Of a stretch of DNA of 64,000 bases, positions 8,966 through 17,119 are shown piece after piece. Made by a program: the position numbers and the translations under genes. This DNA comes from Hyphomonadaceae bacterium (GTDB taxonomy: Bacteria; Pseudomonadota; Alphaproteobacteria; Rhizobiales; Hyphomicrobiaceae), in contig JAIEQJ010000042.1 of assembly GCA_019747815.1 (NCBI GenBank), positions 1 to 64,000 of the forward strand, read 5' to 3'. Below the pieces are notes generated by a model. That model was not told where the DNA came from, made no database searches, and was given only the letters and a program-made list of their open reading frames with translations. How positions within the stretch are numbered: the first letter of the stretch is position 1; every line of letters starts with the position of its first letter.

Positions 8966-10021
8966 CTAGCGCAGCCGGGCGTTGATGGCCTCGAGCGCCC
9001 TCGACCCCGGGCACAGCTCCGACATCGGCACCGCATTGAGCGGCCGCGCATCCGTCGCCAGGATGTCGTGCATGTCCTGCTGGGTCTCGTTGATATGGAG
9101 CAGTCCGGTGGCGACGGCGCCCTTGGCCGCGTTGGTGCGGATGGCCATCAGGGCCGCGTCGGCATCGCGCGGGTCGTGCTGCTCGTCGAGTTTGTGCAAC
9201 AGCAGGCGCGAGCCGTCGTGCATCTCCACGGCCAACGAGGTGCCTTCAGCGTAGCTCGCCGTGATCTCTTCCTTCTCCTCGATGAAGTCGAGGCTGTCGA
9301 CCGCCTGGTTGTGCGCGCGCACGTAGTCGTAGCTCTTGGTGGATGTGGGATGGTTGTTGAACGTGACGCACGGGCTGATCACGTCCAGGAAGGCAAAGCC
9401 GTTGTAGCTGAGGGCGGCCTTGATCAGCGGTATGAGCTGGGCCTTGTCGCCCGAGAACGAGCGCGCCACGAACCCGGCACCGAGCTGGATCGCGAGCTGG
9501 CACAGGTCGATGGCGTCGAACGGATTGGCCTCCCCCTTCTTGGAGGGCGAGGCCTTGTCGTTGGTGGCGGAAAACTGGCCTTTGGTCAGCCCGTAGCAGC
9601 CGTTGTTCATGACGATATAGGTCATGTTCAGGCGCCGGCGCACGGCGTGGCAGAACTGCCCGAGCCCGATCGAGGCCGTATCGCCGTCTCCGGACACGCC
9701 GATGTAGACGAGATCGCGGTTGGCGATCGCCGCGCCGGTGGTGATGGACGGCATGCGCCCGTGCACCGAGTTGAAGCCGTGGCTGCGATTGAGGAAATAG
9801 GTGGGCGCCTTCGACGAGCAGCCGATGCCGGAGACCTTGGCGATGCGGTGCGCCGGGATATCCAGCTCGAAGCACGATTCGATCAGCGCCGCGGTGATGG
9901 AATCGTGTCCGCAGCCCGCACACAGCGTCGACATGGTGCCTTCGTAGTCACGCCGCGTGAGACCCAGCGTATTGCGCGGCAGGGCGGGGTGATGGGCGGA
10001 GGGTTTTGGAATGTAGCTCAT
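8966..10021 (-). CDS. korB: 2-oxoacid:ferredoxin oxidoreductase, beta subunit
   Basis: 351 residues. This is the thiamine-pyrophosphate subunit. CAGCGH (34-39), GIGCSS (65-70) and C218 (in ISPCV) supply the four cysteines C34, C37, C68 and C218 that hold the single [4Fe-4S] cluster in this family. GDGDTASIGLGQF from 111 is the TPP/Mg motif, closed by MNN at 138-140. With the alpha subunit it converts a 2-oxoacid plus CoA to acyl-CoA, reducing ferredoxin. Only 8 bp separate it from the alpha gene. Sequence alone does not say whether 2-oxoglutarate or another oxoacid is the substrate, so the symbol is provisional. Confidence 0.88.
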   Translation of the reverse strand: MSYIPKPSAHHPALPRNTLGLTRRDYEGTMSTLCAGCGHDSITAALIESCFELDIPAHRIAKVSGIGCSSKAPTYFLNRSHGFNSVHGRMPSITTGAAIANRDLVYIGVSGDGDTASIGLGQFCHAVRRRLNMTYIVMNNGCYGLTKGQFSATNDKASPSKKGEANPFDAIDLCQLAIQLGAGFVARSFSGDKAQLIPLIKAALSYNGFAFLDVISPCVTFNNHPTSTKSYDYVRAHNQAVDSLDFIEEKEEITASYAEGTSLAVEMHDGSRLLLHKLDEQHDPRDADAALMAIRTNAAKGAVATGLLHINETQQDMHDILATDARPLNAVPMSELCPGSRALEAINARLR

Positions 10022-10029
10022 CGTCGATC

Positions 10030-11850
10030 CTATTCAGCCGCCACCTGGGCCGGCCGCAGTTCCTTCAGGATGGCGCCGCGCACGAACGCCGCCGTCATGG
10101 GCATGCCGTCGTAATTGAGCGTGGCGATCAGCTTCGGGCCGGGCACGTTGGCTTCGGTCATCAGCAGCGCGCGCATCTGCGCGTCGCGGTTCTGCTCCAC
10201 CACGAACACGCGCTCGTGCGCGGCGCAGAACGCCAGCACATCGCGCGTGAACGGGAAGGCCTTGAGCCGCAGCGCGTTCACCTTGGTGCCCTCGCGCTCG
10301 AGCCCGTCGAGGGCCTCGTGCACGGCCGGCGTCGTGGCGCCGAAATAGATGAGGCCGACCTTGCCGCTCTTGTCGCGGATGCTGATCTCGGGCTTCGGCA
10401 CCAGCGTCGCTGCGGTGTCGAATTTGCGGCGGATGCGATCGATGACCCGTGCATGAATGTGCCCGTCCTCGGTATAGCGGGCATTCTCATCGTGCGATGT
10501 GCCGCGGGTGAAGAACGCGCCCTTGGTGGGATGGGCGCCTGGCAGCGTACGATAGGGAATGGCATCGCCGTCCACATCCTGATAGCGGCCCCAATCCCGG
10601 CCCTTGAGCTCCTTGAACGTGTCGAGCATCGCAGCGTCCAGCACCTTGCCGCGGTCGTGCACGTGCGCGTCGTCCCAAACGAACGGATCGGTCACCCAGT
10701 CGTTCATGCCGATGTCCAGGTCCGACATGACGATCACCGGCGTCTGCAGCTTCTCCGCCAGCTCGAAGGCTTCCGCCCCCAGCGAGAAGCATTCGGTGGG
10801 GTCGTTGGGGAACAGCAGCACGTGCTTGGTGTCGCCGTGCGAGGCATAGGCGCAGGCGAGGATGTCGGACTGCTGCGTGCGCGTCGGCATGCCGGTCGAC
10901 GGGCCGCCGCGCTGGATGTTGAACAGCACGACCGGCACCTCGGCAAAGTAGGCCAGGCCCAGAAACTCGCTCATCAGGGAGATGCCGGGGCCGGAGGTGG
11001 CGGTGAACGACCGCGCGCCGTTCCAGCCGCCGCCGATGGCGACGCCGATCGCCGCCAGCTCATCCTCGGCCTGCACGATGCCGTAGAGGCGCCGGCCGTC
11101 CTTGGTGACGCGCAGGCGCTTGGCATGTCTCTCGTAGGCCTCCGCCAGCGAGGTCGACGGCGTGATGGGATACCAGGCGCACACCGTGGCGCCGGCATAG
11201 ATCGCGCCGAGCCCTGCCGCGTCGTTGCCCGACACGAGGATCTTGCCTTTGGCGCCCTGCGCCGGCCGCACGTGGATCGGGAGAGGGCAGTCGAAGTTGC
11301 CGGCGGCGTAGTCGCGTCCCAGGGCGATGGCCTCCATGTTGGCGGCGACCAGCTTCTCCTTGCCCTTGAGCTGATCGGCCACCGCGGTCTTCAACACCTC
11401 CACGTCGATGTCGAGCAGCGCGGTCAGCGCGCCCACATAGACCATGTTCTTGAACAGTTGGCGCTGGCGCGGATCGGTCCACTTCTTGGCGCACATCTCG
11501 GCAATGGGGATGCCCAGCACGTTGATGTCGTCGCGCGGCCAGACGCGCGGCAGCGTCGAATCGTAAATGAGCCAGCCGCCCGGCACGACCTCGACCAGGT
11601 CCTCCCTGTAGGTCTGCGCGTTCATCGCCACCATCAGATCGATGCCGTCGCGCCGCGCGAGATAACCGGCTTCCGACACCCGCACCTCATACCAGGTCGG
11701 CAGGCCCTGGATGTTGGATGGGAAGATGTTCTTGGGGCTGACGGGAATGCCCATGCGGAACAGCGTCTTGGCGAAGATGCCGTTGGCGCTCGCCGAGCCC
11801 GAGCCGTTCACGGTGGCAAACTTCACGACAAAGTCGTTGATGCCGCTCAT
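10030..11850 (-). CDS. korA: 2-oxoacid:acceptor oxidoreductase, fused gamma-alpha subunit
   Basis: 606 residues. Residues 1 to about 190 are the gamma domain (CoA-handling), followed by the pyrimidine-binding alpha domain with YPITPST (227-233), QAEDE (260-264), TSGPG (285-289) and NIQRGGPSTG (311-320). These are standard marks of the KorA/ForA type. It pairs with the beta subunit encoded 8 bp downstream. It follows the FAD/Fe-S partner gene by 18 bp, so the three genes form one tight minus-strand operon. GAGAGG lies about 11 bp before the ATG. Confidence 0.9.
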   Translation of the reverse strand: MSGINDFVVKFATVNGSGSASANGIFAKTLFRMGIPVSPKNIFPSNIQGLPTWYEVRVSEAGYLARRDGIDLMVAMNAQTYREDLVEVVPGGWLIYDSTLPRVWPRDDINVLGIPIAEMCAKKWTDPRQRQLFKNMVYVGALTALLDIDVEVLKTAVADQLKGKEKLVAANMEAIALGRDYAAGNFDCPLPIHVRPAQGAKGKILVSGNDAAGLGAIYAGATVCAWYPITPSTSLAEAYERHAKRLRVTKDGRRLYGIVQAEDELAAIGVAIGGGWNGARSFTATSGPGISLMSEFLGLAYFAEVPVVLFNIQRGGPSTGMPTRTQQSDILACAYASHGDTKHVLLFPNDPTECFSLGAEAFELAEKLQTPVIVMSDLDIGMNDWVTDPFVWDDAHVHDRGKVLDAAMLDTFKELKGRDWGRYQDVDGDAIPYRTLPGAHPTKGAFFTRGTSHDENARYTEDGHIHARVIDRIRRKFDTAATLVPKPEISIRDKSGKVGLIYFGATTPAVHEALDGLEREGTKVNALRLKAFPFTRDVLAFCAAHERVFVVEQNRDAQMRALLMTEANVPGPKLIATLNYDGMPMTAAFVRGAILKELRPAQVAAE

Positions 11851-11868
11851 CGCAGATAAGGCCTCTCG

Positions 11869-13716
11869 TCAGCGCAGATAGGCATTGTGATGGGTCAGGC
11901 AAGCCTGCGCGGCCTGCGCCTCCACGTACATGAATTTCTGCATGTCCCAGGCCCCCGTCGGGCAGCGCTCGGCGCACAGCCCGCAGTGCAGGCACACGTC
12001 CTCGTCCTTGGCCATGATGCGCCCGGTCTTGAGGTTGTCGGAGACATAGATGTCCTGCGTCTTGTTGTGCGCCGGCACCCGCAGCTTCTCGCGCAGCAGG
12101 GGCTCCGCCTCGTTGTTGAGGAAGTTGATGCAGTCCACGGGACAGATGTCCATGCACGCGTCGCACTCGATGCACAGCGGCGCCGAGAACACGGTCTGCA
12201 CGTCGCAGTTGAGGCAGCGCTCGGCTTCCTTGAAGGCCAGCTTGTCGTCGTAGCCGAGCTCCACCTCGACCTTGAGGTTGCGCAGCGCCTGCGCCTTGTC
12301 GGCATGGGGCATGGCCACGCGCTTGAGTGGGGCGTAGTCGTTCTTATACGACCACTCGTGAATGCCCATCTTCTGGCTGATGAGATTGGCGCCCGGCTGC
12401 GGCCGCTCCGTGAGCCGCTTGCCATGGCAGAAGTGATCGATCGAGATCGCCGCCTGATGGCCGTGCGCCACCGCCCAGATGATGTTCTCAGGACCCCAGG
12501 CGGCATCGCCGCCGAAGAACACGCCGGGCCTGGTCGACATCATCGTCACTTCGTCGACCTTGGGCATGTCCCATTCATTGAACTCAAGGCCGATGTTGCG
12601 CTCGATCCAGGGAAAGCTGTTCTCCTGGCCGATCGCCATGAGAACATCGTCGCACTCCAACACGACCTCTTCGCCCGAGGGCTCCAGCCTGGGCCGCCCG
12701 CTCTTGTCGAGCCCCACTTCCTTCATTTTCTGGAAGCGTACACCCTTGAGCCTGCCCTTCTCGACCAGAAATTCCTTGGGCGCATGATTGTCCAGGATCG
12801 GGATGCCCTCATGCTCGGCGTCCTCGATCTCCCACGGTGAGGCCTTCATCACGCGCCGCGGCGAGCGCACGGTAACCGTCACCTGCATGCCGCCGAGACG
12901 CAGGCTCGTGCGGCAGCAGTCCATGGCGGTATTGCCGCCGCCGATCACGACCACACGCTTGCCGACCGTGTGCACATGCTCGAAGGCAACCGAGGTCAGC
13001 CAGTCGATGCCGATATGAATGTTGGCGGCGGCTTCCCTGCGGCCCGGAATGTCCAGGTCCTTGCCCTTGGGCGCTCCGGTGCCGATGAAGACCGCGTCGA
13101 AGCCCTCCGTCTTGAGCAACACATCGAGGCTCTTGATCTCGTGACCAAAACGCGCCTCGACGCCGAAGCCCAGAATGCGCTCGACCTCCTCGTCCAGCAC
13201 CCCCACCGGCAGGCGGAAGGAGGGAATGTTGGTCCGCATCAAGCCGCCGCCTCGGGGATCTTTCTCAAACAGCACGCAGCTGTAGCCGAGCGGCATGAGA
13301 TCGCGCGCAACCGTGAGCGAGGCGGGTCCCGCCCCGATCAGCGCAATGCGCTTGCCGTTCTTCTCTTTCGGGATCTCGGGCATGAACGCGTCGATCTCGC
13401 CCTTGTAGTCGGCGGCGACACGCTTCAGCCGGCAGATGGCGACAGGCTTCTCCTCCACGCGGCCGCGCCGGCAGGCGGGCTCGCACGGGCGGTCACAGAC
13501 GCGGCCCAGGATGGCAGGAAAGACGTTGCTTTCCCAATTCAGCATGAAGGCCGCAGCGTAGCGGCCTTGGGCGATCAGTCGGATGTATTCTGGAACGGGA
13601 GTATGGGTCGGGCACGCCCACTGGCAATCGACGACCTTGTGGAAGTACTGCGGACTGGAAGTATTTGTCGGGGCCGTGCGGCCCCTGCTTCGTGCCTCGA
13701 TTTGGCTCGGCGCCAT
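11869..13716 (-). CDS. GltD-like FAD/NAD(P) oxidoreductase with C-terminal 2x[4Fe-4S] ferredoxin domain
   Basis: 615 residues. N-terminal cysteines C31, C35, C74, C78 and C82 match the Fe-S region of glutamate synthase small-subunit-type proteins. FAD binding is seen at GAGPAS (128-133). A second Rossmann motif (VVVIGGGNTAMD) binds NAD(P)H. Two ferredoxin motifs follow, CIECDACMDICP from about 515 and CLHCGLCAERCP from about 575. It is first in the operon with the 2-oxoacid oxidoreductase, so it probably passes electrons between the KorAB Fe-S cluster and NAD(P). GGAGG precedes the ATG. It is not glutamate synthase: no large subunit is nearby and the C-terminal ferredoxin is extra. Confidence 0.87.
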   Translation of the reverse strand: MAPSQIEARSRGRTAPTNTSSPQYFHKVVDCQWACPTHTPVPEYIRLIAQGRYAAAFMLNWESNVFPAILGRVCDRPCEPACRRGRVEEKPVAICRLKRVAADYKGEIDAFMPEIPKEKNGKRIALIGAGPASLTVARDLMPLGYSCVLFEKDPRGGGLMRTNIPSFRLPVGVLDEEVERILGFGVEARFGHEIKSLDVLLKTEGFDAVFIGTGAPKGKDLDIPGRREAAANIHIGIDWLTSVAFEHVHTVGKRVVVIGGGNTAMDCCRTSLRLGGMQVTVTVRSPRRVMKASPWEIEDAEHEGIPILDNHAPKEFLVEKGRLKGVRFQKMKEVGLDKSGRPRLEPSGEEVVLECDDVLMAIGQENSFPWIERNIGLEFNEWDMPKVDEVTMMSTRPGVFFGGDAAWGPENIIWAVAHGHQAAISIDHFCHGKRLTERPQPGANLISQKMGIHEWSYKNDYAPLKRVAMPHADKAQALRNLKVEVELGYDDKLAFKEAERCLNCDVQTVFSAPLCIECDACMDICPVDCINFLNNEAEPLLREKLRVPAHNKTQDIYVSDNLKTGRIMAKDEDVCLHCGLCAERCPTGAWDMQKFMYVEAQAAQACLTHHNAYLR

Positions 13717-13911
13717 AGCCTCCGTCCTTGGTTGTCTGGCTGCAACCGGGCATACTAATGGATCGCGACGCGTTATCCCACTTCTAGAACCGATCCAGAG
13801 CGGATTTGCAACGGACTGGGTATGCCAGCTCTTGCGGGCAGAGCAAAACTCCTCGCCGCATGAGCATGAACATTGTGCGGTGCAAAATCCCCTTGGCAGG
13901 CGGACACGGCC

Positions 13912-16065
13912 TCAGTTCAGTTTAACAATACCATAAAGTCGCACGGTGCGCCCGGGCTGCAGCACCTCGTCCTTCAGGAACGAGACATGATTGCGCACGT
14001 CGTCATCGAGCAAATTCTCCCCTTTCAATCCGATGGTCATCTCGGGGATGACGCTGCCTTGGCTGTCGAGCTTGAAGGTGTAGGCAAACTCGGCATTCAG
14101 CAGCGTATAGCCGTCGGTCGGCGTCTCATGCTCGCCAATCCTGGTCTGCGCGAAGGCGTGCAGCAGGCCCAGGCGGGCGAACCAATGGGTGTCGCGATAG
14201 TAGACGCCGGCACCGACGCGATGCGGCGGAATACGGGGCACGTTGCCGCCCAGCGCATCATCGAACCTGGCCCGCACGAAGTCGTACTGCCCATCGATGC
14301 CCCACACGCCGCGCCAGATCGGCGCAATATCAAGCTGGGCCTGAAGCTCCGCGCCGGTGAACGTGGCATCGCGCTGTGAAAACAGGACCTCGTTGAGCGC
14401 GCTGCCGGAACCGCACGATGCGAACGTCGCATCGCACACGCGCCCGGTGCGCTGCTTGAAGATGAATCCGTCGAATTGCGTGCGATAGAGCGAGGCATCA
14501 AACCGCAACCGGCCGTCCGCCTTCCTGAAACCCAACTCGACCGTCTGGGCCCTCTCCTTGGCAAGGAAGGGGTTGCCGATATCGAATGTCTCGGTCGCCT
14601 CGTGCACGCCCTTGGAAAACAGCTCGGCATCCGCTGGCGCCCGCTCGACGTATTGGCTTGCCAAGCGCGCCACGACGCCCAGTGGCAGCTCATAGAGAAT
14701 GCCGGCACTGGCACTGACCGGCCGGAAAGTTCTTGCCTCGACGATGGGGATGGAGGGAGCGGTCAAGTCCAGGCCCGTGCCGTCAATTCGGGTTTGCTCA
14801 ATGCGCGCGGCGGCCTGCAGGCGCAGCCGCTTGGTGACCTGCAGCTCCTCGAACCAGAAGGCCGCGATGCTTTTGGTGCGCGCGGGATCGAGCAATGAGT
14901 CGCCCTCAAAGCTCGTTGCCACCAACTTGCGCTGCCCGAGTTGCGTGCCGACCGCGCCCCTCAACTCGCCGAAGGCCGTCTGGACGGGCAGGTGCTGCAC
15001 CTCGACGCGGCCTTCGTTCTCCCGGTTGGTGAAGCGAGAGCCGATCTCGGGCGGGCCGGCCGCGAACCCGATCTCATTGTGGGCGTAGCTCGACGCGCCG
15101 AACCAGAAGCGGATCGCCTCGATGCCATGGTCGCGCACGCGCCATTCACCGCGCGATTGGACCTTGTCCTGCTGCATGTCGATGCGCGTGCGGTTGTCGA
15201 TCGCATCCTTGCCGGGGATGCCATACAGGCTGTTGGTGCGCGAGAAGGCGACGCCCATGAAGCCGTCGAGACCGATCGCCGATGCGCCGACGGCGAAGCC
15301 ATCGCTGTCGACGAAGGTATTGAACTGCCGGCCGGCAGGTGTTGCGTAGTCGCCGGCGCGACGCTTGAAGGCATCGGCGTGCACGGCAAAGTTGCCCGCG
15401 CCGGCCGTCGCCTTGAAGCCACCGTCGGCGCCTCCATCCACCGAGCTCAGCCCGCCTCTCGTCTCGATGCTGAACCCGCGCGGCGGGATGATTTCCGGAA
15501 TGCGATCGTTGATGGCGTTGACCACGCCGCCGATCGCTTGCGAGCCATAGCGCAGGGTCGCCGGCCCTCGCACCACCTCGATGCGATCGGCCGCGAAGGG
15601 GTCGATGGGGACGGCGTGATCCTCGCTCAGTGCCGAAACGTCGTGCGCGCCGATGCCGTTCTCCTGCACGCGCACCCGGTAGCTGTCCAAGCCGCGAATG
15701 ACAGGGCGGTTGGCGCCGGGTGCGAAATTCGAGCCGGTGATCCCGGGCCGGTACTGGAGCGTGTCCGCCAGATTTGATCCGCGTGTGCCGGTGATCTCGC
15801 TCGAGGGGATAACGGTCATGGGCGCGAACGCGTCTTCGAGGATGATGCCCGTCGGCATCGGCGGGGTCGGTACCGCGGTTTCGGCGGGCGTTGCGATGGG
15901 GGCCGGCGCCGCCTTGCGGGACGGCCTGACGACGGGGCTCGGCGTGGTCACGACGATGCCGGGAAGCTCAGTCTGCGCTCGCAGCTCCGTCGCTGGCGTA
16001 GCAGCGATCGTGACAAGAACGCCAACAAGGGCCTTGCGCAGTGGATTGAAGGAAGCGGTTGTCAC
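13912..16065 (-). CDS. TonB-dependent outer-membrane receptor, ZnuD-like
   Basis: 717 residues with a signal peptide (cleavage near residue 30, before QTELPG). The start is GTG, with GAGG five bases upstream. A proline-rich linker (42-72) precedes the plug domain, which has PVIRGLDSYRVRV (121-133) and IEVVRGPATLRYGS (162-175). The plug wording, including a DHAVPIDPF segment near 149, is closest to ZnuD-type zinc or metal receptors rather than siderophore receptors. Two cysteines in a late loop may pair. A near-palindromic Zur-like site lies 14 bp upstream of the start. A TonB gene is divergent. Zinc uptake under zinc limitation is the inferred role; another metal chelate is possible. Confidence 0.85.
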   Translation of the reverse strand: MTTASFNPLRKALVGVLVTIAATPATELRAQTELPGIVVTTPSPVVRPSRKAAPAPIATPAETAVPTPPMPTGIILEDAFAPMTVIPSSEITGTRGSNLADTLQYRPGITGSNFAPGANRPVIRGLDSYRVRVQENGIGAHDVSALSEDHAVPIDPFAADRIEVVRGPATLRYGSQAIGGVVNAINDRIPEIIPPRGFSIETRGGLSSVDGGADGGFKATAGAGNFAVHADAFKRRAGDYATPAGRQFNTFVDSDGFAVGASAIGLDGFMGVAFSRTNSLYGIPGKDAIDNRTRIDMQQDKVQSRGEWRVRDHGIEAIRFWFGASSYAHNEIGFAAGPPEIGSRFTNRENEGRVEVQHLPVQTAFGELRGAVGTQLGQRKLVATSFEGDSLLDPARTKSIAAFWFEELQVTKRLRLQAAARIEQTRIDGTGLDLTAPSIPIVEARTFRPVSASAGILYELPLGVVARLASQYVERAPADAELFSKGVHEATETFDIGNPFLAKERAQTVELGFRKADGRLRFDASLYRTQFDGFIFKQRTGRVCDATFASCGSGSALNEVLFSQRDATFTGAELQAQLDIAPIWRGVWGIDGQYDFVRARFDDALGGNVPRIPPHRVGAGVYYRDTHWFARLGLLHAFAQTRIGEHETPTDGYTLLNAEFAYTFKLDSQGSVIPEMTIGLKGENLLDDDVRNHVSFLKDEVLQPGRTVRLYGIVKLN

Positions 16066-16078
16066 GGCAGCCTCACAA

Positions 16079-16095
16079 ATGTAATACTATAACAT
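16079..16095. promoter_or_regulatory. Zur-box-like palindrome upstream of the TonB-dependent receptor
   Basis: The 17-mer ATGTAATACTATAACAT is an inverted repeat with 7 of 8 bases matching in each arm around a central C. Its core fits GTTATAnTATAAC, the zinc-uptake regulator (Zur) core, at all but one defined position. It sits just upstream of the receptor's ribosome binding site, where a repressor would block transcription. Confidence 0.6.
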
Positions 16096-16182
16096 CACCT
16101 TAGGATGATGTTTGAGGCCGAGCAAGGTCACAAGACCCGATTTGGTCCCCGCAGCCATGAGCTCCGGTGGAGCGTGTCTGGA

Positions 16183-16199
16183 GCGTAACACTATATCAT
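16183..16199. promoter_or_regulatory. Second, weaker Zur-box-like site upstream of tonB
   Basis: GCGTAACACTATATCAT matches the first site at 13 of 17 positions. It lies about 27 bp before the TonB start codon, on the tonB side of the divergent region. The match to the Zur core is poorer (three mismatches), so this is a suggestion. If both sites are real, receptor and TonB are co-regulated. Confidence 0.4.
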
Positions 16200-16225
16200 A
16201 ACGTCCAAATGGGAGCGTCGCGGTG

Positions 16226-17005
16226 ATGATGTCCGTCGGGCCTGCGACGGCGGGAGCCTCCGCAGGTGCGGTTGCGGACCGCCTGATCGTGGGCGCCGCA
16301 TCCCCACGACTGCGCCTGGCTGCGTTCGGGTTTGCGGTGGCTGTCCACGCAGGCTTGCTCTACGTGCTCGCACACCCGGCGGCGGACACGCTGGCTGGAG
16401 GCGATGGCCGGCACTTCGATGCCGTCGGCGTGACCATCGTCAGCTCCGCGGCTCTGGAGTCGCGGCATGCAGATCTTGCTGAGCCGCCTGCAGCAGGTCC
16501 GGTCGAGGACGATGCGGGAAGCACGCCGGTAGCGTCGCCGCAAAGCGAGCAAAGAGAAAGCCAGGGTCAGCAGGAGCAGCCGGAGCCGGTAGAGGCACCA
16601 GCAATGGTTCCCGCGCTCCGCGAAACGCCAGACCACAACGGCAAGGACGCAAGCACGCCTGCGTCCGCCGGTGGCGTCACCTCGCGTGGCGACACAGCCA
16701 AGCCCGCCAACGGCCGTGCAGCGGCTGCGGCAAGCCCGGGTGCTGTGCGCGAGTACGAGCGCTATGTGGCGCAGGCGCTCGCCAAGGCCAAGCCGAAGGG
16801 CATCGGCACCTTCGGCACGGTCAAGGTCAAGCTGGTCATCGCGCCGGGCGGTGGGCTCGCCTCGGTGGAGATCGCTGGATCGAGCGGCAGCAAGAGGTTG
16901 GATGCCATGGCCATTGCCGCCGTGCAGCACGCCGTGCTGCCTGCGCCTCCGCCGGGCCTTGCTCCAGCTCAGCTAACCTATGTGGTGCCGTACCACTTCC
17001 GCTAA
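16226..17005 (+). CDS. TonB family energy transducer
   Basis: About 259 residues. Three start codons follow each other (GTG 16223, ATG 16226, ATG 16229); GGAG at 16212 best fits 16226. A single membrane segment lies around residues 28-46. A long periplasmic linker rich in P, E, Q and A runs to about 165, and the C-terminal TonB domain shows KPKGIGTFGTVKVKLVI and a final YVVPYHFR. It couples the proton-motive force to outer-membrane receptors, here presumably the divergent ZnuD-like one. ExbB and ExbD genes are not in the window, so they must be elsewhere. Confidence 0.85.
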   Translation: MMSVGPATAGASAGAVADRLIVGAASPRLRLAAFGFAVAVHAGLLYVLAHPAADTLAGGDGRHFDAVGVTIVSSAALESRHADLAEPPAAGPVEDDAGSTPVASPQSEQRESQGQQEQPEPVEAPAMVPALRETPDHNGKDASTPASAGGVTSRGDTAKPANGRAAAAASPGAVREYERYVAQALAKAKPKGIGTFGTVKVKLVIAPGGGLASVEIAGSSGSKRLDAMAIAAVQHAVLPAPPPGLAPAQLTYVVPYHFR

Positions 17006-17119
17006 GCGACCCGTCATCGGGCTGAAACCTTTAGCTTCGATTAAGTGTTTATGACATCGGCATGCACCTTGGCTGCGCGGTGGGCGCTACCTATGGTTCC
17101 GCGCGCTGAGGATTCGCAG

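Noticed and set aside
11869-13716. Glutamate synthase small subunit (gltD)
   Set aside because: The GltD-like part is fused to a C-terminal ferredoxin and sits with korA and korB; no gltB is nearby.
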